Shown here piece after piece: positions 50,564 to 58,078 of a stretch of 64,000 nt of DNA. Each line of letters starts with the position of its first letter. Within the stretch, counting starts at the first letter, position 1. The notes beneath the pieces are model-generated. The model saw only the letters and a program-made list of their open reading frames with translations, was not told the origin of the DNA and made no database searches. The position numbers were made by a program, and so were the translations under genes. Origin of the DNA: Pseudomonas sp. ANT_H12B (GTDB taxonomy: Bacteria > Pseudomonadota > Gammaproteobacteria > Pseudomonadales > Pseudomonadaceae); the NCBI RefSeq assembly GCF_008369325.1, contig NZ_VOBI01000023.1, positions 30,531-94,530 on the forward strand, read 5' to 3'.

Positions 50564-50998
50564 ATGAATCAGCGTTTGCGTTCCGCCCCGCGTACTCAAA
50601 GCGGGTTCACCCTGCTCGAACTGTTGGTGGTGTTGGTGGTGCTGGGGCTGTTGGCCGGCATCGTCGCGCCGAAGTATTTCGCCCAATTGGGCCGCTCCGA
50701 AGTGAAGGTGGCCAAGGCGCAAATAGAAGGCCTGGGCAAGGCACTGGATTTGTACCGTCTGGAGGTCGGCCATTACCCGTCGTCCGAACAGGGTTTGCAG
50801 GCGCTGATCACCGCGCCGAGCGATGAAACCCGCTGGACCGGGCCCTACCTTGCGAAAAAGCTGCCGCAGGATCCTTGGGGCCGTAACTACACCTACCGCT
50901 ACCCCGGCGAAAACGGCGAATACGACTTGCTGTCCATGGGCAAGGACGGTCAACCCGGCGGCGAAGGCGAAAACGCCGAAGTCACCAGCTGGCAATGA
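50564..50998 (+). CDS. gspG: Major pseudopilin GspG
   Basis: 144 residues. The prepilin site is QSG|FTLLELLVVLVVLGLLAG (Glu5 present). The C-terminal GspG hallmark is PWGRNYTYRYPGENGEYDLLSMGKDG, which builds the calcium-stabilised loop. The ATG at 50564 follows GAGG. A pseudopilin-type gene, xcmT1, was reported in the Gsp-related pathway needed to secrete the manganese-oxidising factor of P. putida GB-1, and this may be its counterpart, by recall. It pairs with gspF downstream. Confidence 0.93.
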   Translation: MNQRLRSAPRTQSGFTLLELLVVLVVLGLLAGIVAPKYFAQLGRSEVKVAKAQIEGLGKALDLYRLEVGHYPSSEQGLQALITAPSDETRWTGPYLAKKLPQDPWGRNYTYRYPGENGEYDLLSMGKDGQPGGEGENAEVTSWQ

Positions 50999-51012
50999 CG
51001 GGAGTAACGACC

Positions 51013-52200
51013 ATGCGCTTTCATCTCAAGGCAGTGGGCAAGGCTGGCGTGGTCTCGATGACCGTCGAGGCCCCTGGCCACAGCGAAGCCCGGCGCATCG
51101 TCGAAGACCAGGGCTTGCGGGTGGTCAGCTTGCACGTCGAGCGGCACTGGCGCGCGTTGCGCCTCAGGCAGCGAGAGACCTTCAACCTGGTGCTGTTCAG
51201 CCAGGAACTGACCACCCTGCTCAATGCCGGCCTGCCGTTGATCGATGCGCTGGAAAGCCTGGCGGAAAAGGAGAACGCGCCACAGGCCCGCAAGACCTTG
51301 AGCGAACTGGTGCGCCTGCTCTATGAAGGCAAATCGTTCTCCCAGGCATTGGGCCAGTTGTCGGCGGTGTTCCCGCCTCTCTACGTGGCGCTGGTGCAGT
51401 CCAGCGAGAAGACCGGCGCCGTGGGCGATGCCCTGGGCCGATATGTCAGCTATCGCCAGCGCATGGACGAGGTTCGACAGAAGATCGTCAGCGCATCGAT
51501 CTACCCCATGCTGTTGCTGGTGGTCGGCGGTGGCGTGGTGTTGTTTTTGATGGGCTATGTGGTGCCCCGCTTCAGCCTGGTGTTCGAAGGCCTGGGGAAT
51601 AACTTGCCGTGGTTGTCGCAGATCCTGATGAGCAGCGGGATGTTCCTTCACGCCCACCAGGGCGAATTCTTCGGCGCATTGGCGGCGATCGTCGTCGCCC
51701 TCGGATTCCTGCAGCGCCAGCCAGCCTTTCGCCGAGGCGTGGATCGGGTGATTGAAAAACTCCCGGCGGTCCATCAACGCATCTTCATGTACGAACTGGC
51801 GCGCTTCTACCGCTCGCTGGGGATTCTGCTGCAAGGCGGCATCCCCCTCGTCACCGCCATGGGCATGGTTCGCGGCTTGCTCACCGTCGCCTCTCGCGTG
51901 CGCCTGGACCAGGCCTGCGAGCGGGTGCGCGAGGGGCAATCGTTGTCCGCCGCGCTGGAACTCAATCATCTGGTCACCCCGGTGTCCCTGCGCTTGCTGC
52001 GCGCCGGCGAGCAGTCCGGCAACCTGGGGCAAATGATGGAGCGTAGCGCCGACTTCTACGACGAAGAAATCAGCCGCTGGATCGAATGGTTTGTGCGGCT
52101 GTTTGAACCCTTGCTAATGACCTTCATCGGCCTGTTGATCGGGGTGATCGTGATCCTGATGTACATACCGATTTTCGAGCTGGCTTCAAGTATTCACTGA
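51013..52200 (+). CDS. gspF: GspF/PilC-type inner-membrane platform protein
   Basis: About 395 residues with two T2SSF domains (about 60-185 and 265-385). Features include LFSQELTTLLNAGLPLIDALESLAE, three membrane segments, YELARFYRSLGILLQGGIPLVTAM and ending FVRLFEPLLMTFIGLLIG. The ATG at 51013 is preceded by GGGAG at a good distance. The ATG at 50995 overlaps the gspG stop but has no ribosome-binding site. It should dock with the GspE encoded 14 kb away. Right after the stop a small CCCTG/CAGGG hairpin lacks a T-run. Confidence 0.93.
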   Translation: MRFHLKAVGKAGVVSMTVEAPGHSEARRIVEDQGLRVVSLHVERHWRALRLRQRETFNLVLFSQELTTLLNAGLPLIDALESLAEKENAPQARKTLSELVRLLYEGKSFSQALGQLSAVFPPLYVALVQSSEKTGAVGDALGRYVSYRQRMDEVRQKIVSASIYPMLLLVVGGGVVLFLMGYVVPRFSLVFEGLGNNLPWLSQILMSSGMFLHAHQGEFFGALAAIVVALGFLQRQPAFRRGVDRVIEKLPAVHQRIFMYELARFYRSLGILLQGGIPLVTAMGMVRGLLTVASRVRLDQACERVREGQSLSAALELNHLVTPVSLRLLRAGEQSGNLGQMMERSADFYDEEISRWIEWFVRLFEPLLMTFIGLLIGVIVILMYIPIFELASSIH

Positions 52201-52350
52201 CCCTGTGGAACAGGGTCGAACTGTACGTCGCGATATTCATTGACGGTACAACCGAATAAATCCGTACGGTGAGGTGTTTACCCACTGAATCAGGCAGCAC
52301 GTTGCATTGTTCATCAACGTTCCAATCTGAATAAGAAGACGGAGAACGAC

Positions 52351-52854
52351 ATGCACATGAAAAAGCTTTTGCTCGCGGTGGCTATTGGCGCAGTTCTGTC
52401 AGCGTCCACCGTATTGATTCCGGACAGCCTGTCCGGGATATCGAGCGCTCAGGCCAGGGATGGAGGTAGTGGCGGAGGTGGCGGTTCTGGCGGTGGGGGC
52501 GGTGGTCATGGCGGTGGCGGATCTGGTGGCGGCGGCGGTCATGGTGGTGGCGGCTCTGGCGGCAGCGGTGGCAGCGGTGGCAATGGCGGTGGTCACAGCG
52601 GAAACGGCAGTGGCGGCAATAGCGGCAATAGCGGCAGCGGGCACAGTGGCAGTGACCATGGCTCGGGCCATTCCGGCAACTCAGCCTCATCCTCCTCCGG
52701 GCGCAGTGGCACTCACGCCGAACCGGGTGACGATCATGGCGTTCATCGCTCCGGCGAAGTCGGCGATGACCACGGCGTGCATCGTTCCGGTGAAGTCGGT
52801 GATGACCGCGGTGTGCATGTCGGTGGCGAACCCGGTGATGACAAAAGGACCTGA
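52351..52854 (+). CDS. Secreted Gly/Ser/His-rich low-complexity protein
   Basis: 167 residues: a signal peptide (to about SSAQA), then a Gly/Ser/His-rich tract (about 38-125) made of GGGGG, GGHGG and GSGG blocks. Three copies of a 13-14-residue acidic/His repeat (GDDHGVHRSGEV) follow. I do not recognise a family. Asp and His in the repeats are potential metal ligands. A GGAG ribosome-binding site precedes the ATG. It is 150 nt after gspF on the same strand. A role in binding manganese or in the matrix is conjecture. Confidence 0.72.
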   Translation: MHMKKLLLAVAIGAVLSASTVLIPDSLSGISSAQARDGGSGGGGGSGGGGGGHGGGGSGGGGGHGGGGSGGSGGSGGNGGGHSGNGSGGNSGNSGSGHSGSDHGSGHSGNSASSSSGRSGTHAEPGDDHGVHRSGEVGDDHGVHRSGEVGDDRGVHVGGEPGDDKRT

Positions 52855-52885
52855 CAACCACTGATGCCCAAACAACACAGATCCC

Positions 52886-52983
52886 TGTGGGAGCGAGCTT
52901 GCTCGCGATGGCGGCGTGTCAGCCAACATACAGGCTGAATGGCACATCGCATTCGCGAGCAAGTCGGACCGCCGCTCCCACAC
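52886..52983. repeat. REP pair (REPIN)
   Basis: TGTGGGAGCGAGCTTGCTCG at 52886 and its inverted partner ending in GCCGCTCCCACA at 52983 enclose a spacer that is itself partly palindromic. It is typical of mobile REP doublets of fluorescent pseudomonads. Confidence 0.8.
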
Positions 52984-53017
52984 TGATCTTCGTTGACCAT
53001 AGATTTTTGCCTGGCAT

Positions 53018-53047
53018 AAAAAAGGCCTCTGTTGAGGCCGTTTTTTT
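53018..53047. terminator. Bidirectional rho-independent terminator
   Basis: AAAAAAGGCCTC-TGTT-GAGGCCGTTTTTTT forms a 7-8-bp GC-rich stem flanked by A and T runs. It can end transcription from the glycine-rich gene (+) and from the small gene at 53060-53431 (-). Confidence 0.88.
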
Positions 53048-53059
53048 CTGACGAAGCCG

Positions 53060-53431
53060 TTAAACCGCTACTTCCTGCGGTTCAAGATTATCCAGCGCCC
53101 GATTTACCGCCAGCTCCCCCAGCATGATGATTTGCGCAATGCCCAACAGCGAATTACGGCTCGGTCCCTCCATACGATCCGCCAGATCCATGGTCATGAC
53201 ATTGGCCGAGGCCAGCGACTCGCACGCGTGGGCCAGCAGGGTTTCGGTATCGAGCTGCGGGTTGACGATGAACAGGGTGCCGGGTGTACGTGGGGTGGCT
53301 TTGATGTCGGCGGCCGTGTTGACGTGGAAATCGAGGGCGCGTTCGGCGGCTTCGTGGAGTTTTTTTGAATCGAGGGAATCGTAGGGCGAAACGTTGTCGG
53401 TTTCCGGGGGATTGGGTGTGGCTTTGAACAT
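53060..53431 (-). CDS. DUF6124-type small protein
   Basis: 123 residues, acidic, without a signal peptide. The pattern MFKATPNPPETDNVSPYDSLDSKKLHEAAERALD at the start and DTETLLAHACESLASANVM plus IIMLGELAVNRALDNLEP later match a multi-copy Pseudomonas family that I recall as DUF6124. The function is unknown. AGGAG lies seven bases before the ATG. It is transcribed towards the shared terminator. Confidence 0.8.
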   Translation of the reverse strand: MFKATPNPPETDNVSPYDSLDSKKLHEAAERALDFHVNTAADIKATPRTPGTLFIVNPQLDTETLLAHACESLASANVMTMDLADRMEGPSRNSLLGIAQIIMLGELAVNRALDNLEPQEVAV

Positions 53432-53799
53432 CGTGAATCTCCTACATAAAGTGGAGCCACCATGACCTGTCGCTAAACAAGCAAGGGTGGCGGCTGAACG
53501 CAGGTTAGCGAACCGGTTGTAGGCACCCGGCAGACCCGAAGGTCTCCCGCGCACAGCCGCCATAACGCAAATTGCAGACATAAAAAGCATGCAATACAGA
53601 CTGGAGCGTTTGTGCGCCTACATAGTCGAGTCGCTAAACCCGATCGCTGATTTGGCAGCGATGCGAAAACGATAGAGGCCCGGGGCAAAGCGCACAAGCC
53701 GGCGGATTCTGGCGTAGTTGTAGGCAACGGCGCAAGGCGACGTAGCTTTCATGAAGTAACGATAAACATCGTTAAATACGGATCGCTTTTACGCCAGAA
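53432..53799. other. Intergenic leader of the DUF6124-type gene and spacer
   Basis: No gene seen. On the minus strand, upstream of the small gene, lies a hairpin AGACC-TTCG-GGTCT (53532-53545), a UUCG tetraloop if transcribed. It sits in a stretch whose translation (SGLPGAYNRFANLRSAATLA) I recall seeing upstream of paralogous genes in other Pseudomonas. A conserved RNA leader or a multi-copy DNA element is possible. The remaining 53600-53799 holds nothing I recognise. Confidence 0.4.
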
Positions 53800-55563
53800 T
53801 CAGAAACCCGCCAGGATCGTATATTCACGCGGCGCAAAGACTACCGCGGTCTCCAGATTCGCCACCCCATCCAGGTTCACCTTGAAGTGGATGAACAGTG
53901 TGCTGCCATCCCCGAGGTCCTTCAGGTAATTGAAAAGAACATTTTGGTTGAAGGTGCCGGTCGAGGCCCACTGGCGAGTCACCGCGTTGCGGACTCCCGA
54001 CCAGATCGCAAGGTTGTGAGGGTCACCCTTTGCATTGGCGCCTTGCAGGTCCAGCCATATGCGCTGTCCCGCAGCAATATGCGGCCAGCCGCCAAACCGC
54101 AAAGTCCCGCCATCCAACACTGTTTTAAGATCCAGCACCGTCGTACCGTTCGCCTGGGTGATCACCGGGGCGACAAACTCGGCTGCTGGAATAGTCCGCA
54201 CGTTCAGAGGGAACGGTGGTGAAGTCACCGGAGGCAATAACCCGCGTTTGTAGGTGAAGGTGACCGCCACCGTTTTACCCAGGTTGACCGCTACCACCGA
54301 AACGGGCAGCGGTATTTCTCTGGGTCTTGTGGTACCGGCCACGACAGCATTGGTTGTATGCGAGCCAGCCGCCGGAGTACCTTCGGGGCCGATCCAGCTC
54401 ACACTGATCATGTCCTCCGGCTGCATGTCGTAATTCACGACGGCGGTCAGGCTCCCCGTGGCCGCAAGCGGATCCAGATTGCCGTTATCGGGCGCTTCTT
54501 TGATAGACAGGGGCAGATCGTGCAACAAAACGTTGATCGTCCATGTGTTGGATACCTCGCCACTGCCATCCGAGGATTGGGCCGTAAACACGTGGGTCCC
54601 GCCAACCAGTCCTTCCAACGGCAATTCCCAACGACCGGAACTTGCCGGGACTGTGCCTTTGGAGGTTTCTCCATCAAAGACTTCCACGTCTTTACCCGCC
54701 ATGGCGCTACCTTCTACCGTCACGCTGGTGTGCACGGTATCCCGCCCGTCGGCAATGTCCTGACCAAGTGGATCTTTCACCGACAGGATCACCGGTCTCA
54801 CCGGCGTGATCGGTCCGTTTGTTCTGACAAGGTAGTTGCGATGCGCAAACCTCTGGGCAAGGGCCTCATCCTGGCTCCCTTCCAGGCCCGCCATGAACTC
54901 CAGGGTCAGCGTGCTGCGATCCTTGAGCCCCTTCAGCGGGTCGGCGGAGTAGTTGCGCGCATAAAAGCCTTTGCTAAATTCCTCGTCGACAACGTTATTC
55001 GGCGCACTCCAGTACGACTCGTTGAAAACGCTATCGTTGGCGTTGATGCCTCTGAGCCGCAACCAGAAGTACTGGCCCCGGGTTAGCAGCGGCCATGCGT
55101 TTGTCCGCAGGGTGAATTCAGTCAGGGCATTGACATCAAGGACTAAACCTTCACCAAAGTCGGGCGCCTGGGTGATAAACGGTCTGGGCAGATCGCTCTG
55201 CGTGACAGGCAGCACGTACAAAATCAGCGGTTGCGAAGTCACAGGCGCCGAGGTGCCTCGAATAACGGTGTAGGTCAGCGTCACCGTTGTTCCCTGATTA
55301 AAGATCACCAGCGGCGTGCCGCCTATCCCGACCTCCAATGGGCGCAGCTCACCGACCGGGAAGAAAACCGAGGTATATGAACCAGCCCCCGGGGTGCCTG
55401 CCCAAGTCACGCTAACCCTGTCGGTGGGTTCAATCGGGTATTCCATGACGATCCTGCAGCTATACCTGACCGCCATTGGATTCAAGAGGTCTGAAGCCGG
55501 GCTTTCCCGAATGTACGGAGGCGGCAGGTCCTCGGTGACCAGTTCAGCAGACTGACCATTCAT
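53800..55563 (-). CDS. Orphan Ig-like repeat protein with internal duplication
   Basis: 587 residues, beta-rich throughout, no signal peptide and no anchoring motif. The N-terminal third (LLNPMAVRYSCRIVMEYPIEPTDRVSVTWAG) aligns with the last third (LDPLAATGSLTAVVNYDMQPEDMISVSWIG), showing a duplicated unit of about 240 residues. These flank a single Ig-like domain (about 260-345, SVTVEGSAMAGKDVEVFDG). Families of this kind in Pseudomonas are unannotated. Adhesin or toxin-delivery fragments are possible, but nothing in the neighbourhood helps. Confidence 0.7.
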   Translation of the reverse strand: MNGQSAELVTEDLPPPYIRESPASDLLNPMAVRYSCRIVMEYPIEPTDRVSVTWAGTPGAGSYTSVFFPVGELRPLEVGIGGTPLVIFNQGTTVTLTYTVIRGTSAPVTSQPLILYVLPVTQSDLPRPFITQAPDFGEGLVLDVNALTEFTLRTNAWPLLTRGQYFWLRLRGINANDSVFNESYWSAPNNVVDEEFSKGFYARNYSADPLKGLKDRSTLTLEFMAGLEGSQDEALAQRFAHRNYLVRTNGPITPVRPVILSVKDPLGQDIADGRDTVHTSVTVEGSAMAGKDVEVFDGETSKGTVPASSGRWELPLEGLVGGTHVFTAQSSDGSGEVSNTWTINVLLHDLPLSIKEAPDNGNLDPLAATGSLTAVVNYDMQPEDMISVSWIGPEGTPAAGSHTTNAVVAGTTRPREIPLPVSVVAVNLGKTVAVTFTYKRGLLPPVTSPPFPLNVRTIPAAEFVAPVITQANGTTVLDLKTVLDGGTLRFGGWPHIAAGQRIWLDLQGANAKGDPHNLAIWSGVRNAVTRQWASTGTFNQNVLFNYLKDLGDGSTLFIHFKVNLDGVANLETAVVFAPREYTILAGF

Positions 55564-55717
55564 CGTTCGTTCCCTGTGCGTGATTGATCTGATCCCTTGT
55601 GGCATCACACACCGGATCGTGAACACCCGCTACTGTCAGAATTTACAGGTCAGTGGCTGTTACGGACGAGTGGTCGGTATTTACGATTTTTTCTTATCGA
55701 GTGAAAGTGCCCGACGC

Positions 55718-55775
55718 CGCTCCGTAGCGGCTGTCGAGCCTGCGAGGCTGCGTTCGGCTCCGTAGAGCCGAACGC
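55718..55775. repeat. Cluster of GC-rich hairpins downstream of the catalase gene
   Basis: Consecutive inverted repeats CCGCT-CCGT-AGCGG, GCCT-GCG-AGGC and GTTCGGCTC-CGTA-GAGCCGAAC lie just after the catalase stop. None is followed by a clear T-run. They may act as a weak terminator or mRNA 3' stabiliser. Confidence 0.5.
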
Positions 55776-55790
55776 CAGCTAAAGATTGCG

Positions 55791-57233
55791 TTAACCCAAC
55801 GGCACCAACCGCTCCAGCGCCTGCGCCACTCCGAACCCATACGCCGGATCAGCCTTGGTGCAGTTCTCGATATGGCGCTGGCGAATCGCCTGCGGCACAC
55901 CATTCATGGCCCGCGCCGTGTTGTCGAACAGCAACTGTTTGCGCACCGGATCCAGCAACCGGAACAGATTCCCCGGCTGCTCGTAATGATCATTTTCCAA
56001 CCGATGGTCATAGTGCTGGGCAAAGCCTTCCAGCGGCAGCGGTGGATCGGCCAATTCAGGCGAATCCTGCCATTCGCCCACGCTGTTGGGGAAATAACTG
56101 GCGGTGCCACCCAGGTTGCCGTCGGTGCGCATGGCGCCGTCGCGGTGATAGCTGTGAGCCGGGCAGCGCGGTGCGTTGACCGGGATGTGATTGAAGTTCA
56201 CGCCGAGGCGATAGCGCTGGGCATCACCGTAGGAAAACAACCGCGCCTGAAGCATGCGGTCCGGCGAGAAGCTGACGCCCGGCACCACGTTGGCCGGCGA
56301 AAACGCCGCTTGTTCGATTTCGGCGAAGTGGTTTTCGGCGTTGCGGTTGAGCTCCATGATGCCCACTTCAATCAGCGGAAAATCGCCGTGCGGCCAGACC
56401 TTGGTCAAGTCGAACGGGTTATGCCGGTACGTATTGGCCTGCTCTTCCTCCATGACCTGGATGCACAGTTTCCAGCGCGGGAAATTGCCCTGTTCGATGA
56501 CTTCGTACAGATCCCGCAGATTGCTTTCGCGGTCCTTGCCGACCACTTCCGCGGCCTCGGCATCCGAGAGGTTTTCGATGCCTTGCTGGCAGACAAAATG
56601 AAACTTCACCCACACCCGTTTATTGTCGCGGTCGATCAGGCTGAAGGTGTGGCTGCCGAAGCCGTGCATGTGGCGGAAACTGGTGGGAATCCCGCGATCG
56701 CTCATCACGATGGTCACTTGATGCAGCGCCTCGGGCAGCAGCGTCCAGAAATCCCAGTTGCTGGTGGCGTTGCGCAGGCCGGTGCGTGGGTCGCGTTTGA
56801 CCACATGGTTGAGGTCGGAGAAACGCAACGGGTCGCGAAAGAAAAACACCGGCGTGTTATTACCGACAATGTCCCAGTTGCCTTCGTCGGTGTAGAACTT
56901 CACCGCGAAGCCGCGGATATCACGCTCGGCATCTGCCGCGCCGCGCTCGCCGGCCACTGAGGAAAAGCGCACGAACAGGGGCGTTTGCTTGCCCACGGCG
57001 CTGAAAATACTGGCCTTGGTGTAGCGGCTGATGTCATGGGTGACGGTGAACGTGCCATAGGCACCCGCGCCCTTGGCGTGCATGCGGCGCTCGGGGATCA
57101 GTTCGCGGTCAAAGTGGGCGAGCTTTTCCAGCAGCCAGATATCTTGCAAAAGCGCCGGCCCACGAGGGCCGGCGGTCTGGATATTGAGGTTATTGACTAC
57201 CGGGGCTCCGGTGGCATTGGTGAGCTTTTTCAT
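55791..57233 (-). CDS. katA: Monofunctional heme catalase (KatA-like)
   Basis: 480 residues, the size of small-subunit clade catalases, with no signal peptide. Active-site His is in RRMHAKGAGAYG (about 53) and Asn in VGNNTPVFF. The proximal heme Tyr is in RLFSYGDAQRYRLG (about 337). FNHIPVNAP and the DP..F..GV ending are also typical. It breaks down hydrogen peroxide in the cytoplasm. The symbol follows P. aeruginosa KatA by size, and other paralogues are possible. Confidence 0.9.
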   Translation of the reverse strand: MKKLTNATGAPVVNNLNIQTAGPRGPALLQDIWLLEKLAHFDRELIPERRMHAKGAGAYGTFTVTHDISRYTKASIFSAVGKQTPLFVRFSSVAGERGAADAERDIRGFAVKFYTDEGNWDIVGNNTPVFFFRDPLRFSDLNHVVKRDPRTGLRNATSNWDFWTLLPEALHQVTIVMSDRGIPTSFRHMHGFGSHTFSLIDRDNKRVWVKFHFVCQQGIENLSDAEAAEVVGKDRESNLRDLYEVIEQGNFPRWKLCIQVMEEEQANTYRHNPFDLTKVWPHGDFPLIEVGIMELNRNAENHFAEIEQAAFSPANVVPGVSFSPDRMLQARLFSYGDAQRYRLGVNFNHIPVNAPRCPAHSYHRDGAMRTDGNLGGTASYFPNSVGEWQDSPELADPPLPLEGFAQHYDHRLENDHYEQPGNLFRLLDPVRKQLLFDNTARAMNGVPQAIRQRHIENCTKADPAYGFGVAQALERLVPLG

Positions 57234-57440
57234 GAACAGGTTCTCGATGGTTTGCTGCGCTCATCAGGAGCAAAAACCGGCGAGGATCTACGCCCGCACC
57301 GGGGGAGACATTCAGCGTAGAACCTTTCACCGATTTTGCTGACGCAAGCGTTATTGTTCGACGTGCGACCAGTGCCATTGTGGTTGCCTTGTTGCTGGAA
57401 CAGGCCATGCGCTGGCCGAACCGTCGTGAGGGTTGCTGCG

Positions 57441-58078
57441 CGCAACGAACATGACGCTGCCCCAAACGATGACCCTGATTGAAATCACCGAACCCGGCGG
57501 CCCCGAAGTTCTAAAGCCGCGCCAGGAACCGGTGCAGGCCAGGCGTTTCGCATCGAGCAATTACGCGCCATGGGCTACTCGGTGTTGGCTATCGACTACC
57601 GAGGGTTTGGCCAGAGCAAGGGGGATTTGCCATCGGAGGTCAGTGTTTACGAAGACGCCCGAGCGGCCTGGGAGCGCTTCACCAAGATGCAACCGGACGC
57701 GCGGGCTGGTGATCGAGTCCACCTTCACCTCGCTGGGCGATGCCGTGGCACAAGTGGCCGACAGCAATTTGCCCGTGAAATGGTTGCCGGTGCGCTGGTT
57801 GCTATCGCAGAAATTCGATTCCATCGACAAAATCGTCGACATCGACATGCCGTTGCTGGTGGTCCATGGCCTGTCCGATCCGTTCATGCCATCACGGTTC
57901 AGCCAACAGTTGTTCAATGCCGCCAGCGAGCCCAAACGTCTGTTATTGGTGCCCGGCGGTACGCACAACAACAGCATGAGCCTGGGAGGCCCCCAGTATC
58001 GCCAGGCACTCGAAAGCCTGATGAAGGCAAAACTGCCGCAGGTGGCCGGGCCTAGCGGTAGCCGCGGGCTTGCAGGTT
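57441..58078 (+). pseudogene. Chimeric remnant: quinone oxidoreductase 5' end joined to broken alpha/beta hydrolase
   Basis: The first 30 codons (MTLIEITEPGGPEVL) look like the start of a zinc-free quinone oxidoreductase. From about 57565 the text is an alpha/beta hydrolase (MGYSVLAIDYRGFGQSKGDLPSE) in one frame. It then shifts near 57700 to another (VIESTFTSLGDAVAQVA ... PLLVVHGLSDPFMP ... GGTHNNS). The nucleophile elbow (GxSxG) between the two parts is missing, so a deletion accompanies the frameshift. The hydrolase resembles serine hydrolases of the YfhR/BEM46 type. It ends inside the convergent ABC exporter gene. Confidence 0.75.

Noticed and set aside
52201..52215. CCCTG-TGGAA-CAGGG hairpin after gspF as terminator
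   Set aside because: Five-base stem without a T-run.
52291..52308. Sigma-54-like element AGGCAGCACGTTGCA before the glycine-rich gene
   Set aside because: The GG-to-GC spacing is 9, not 10, and sigma-54 tolerates little change; kept only as a remark.
57240..57440. Short frame after the catalase gene (ADASVIVRRATSAIVVALLLEQAM)
   Set aside because: Looks like part of an unidentified decayed gene, but too short to assign.
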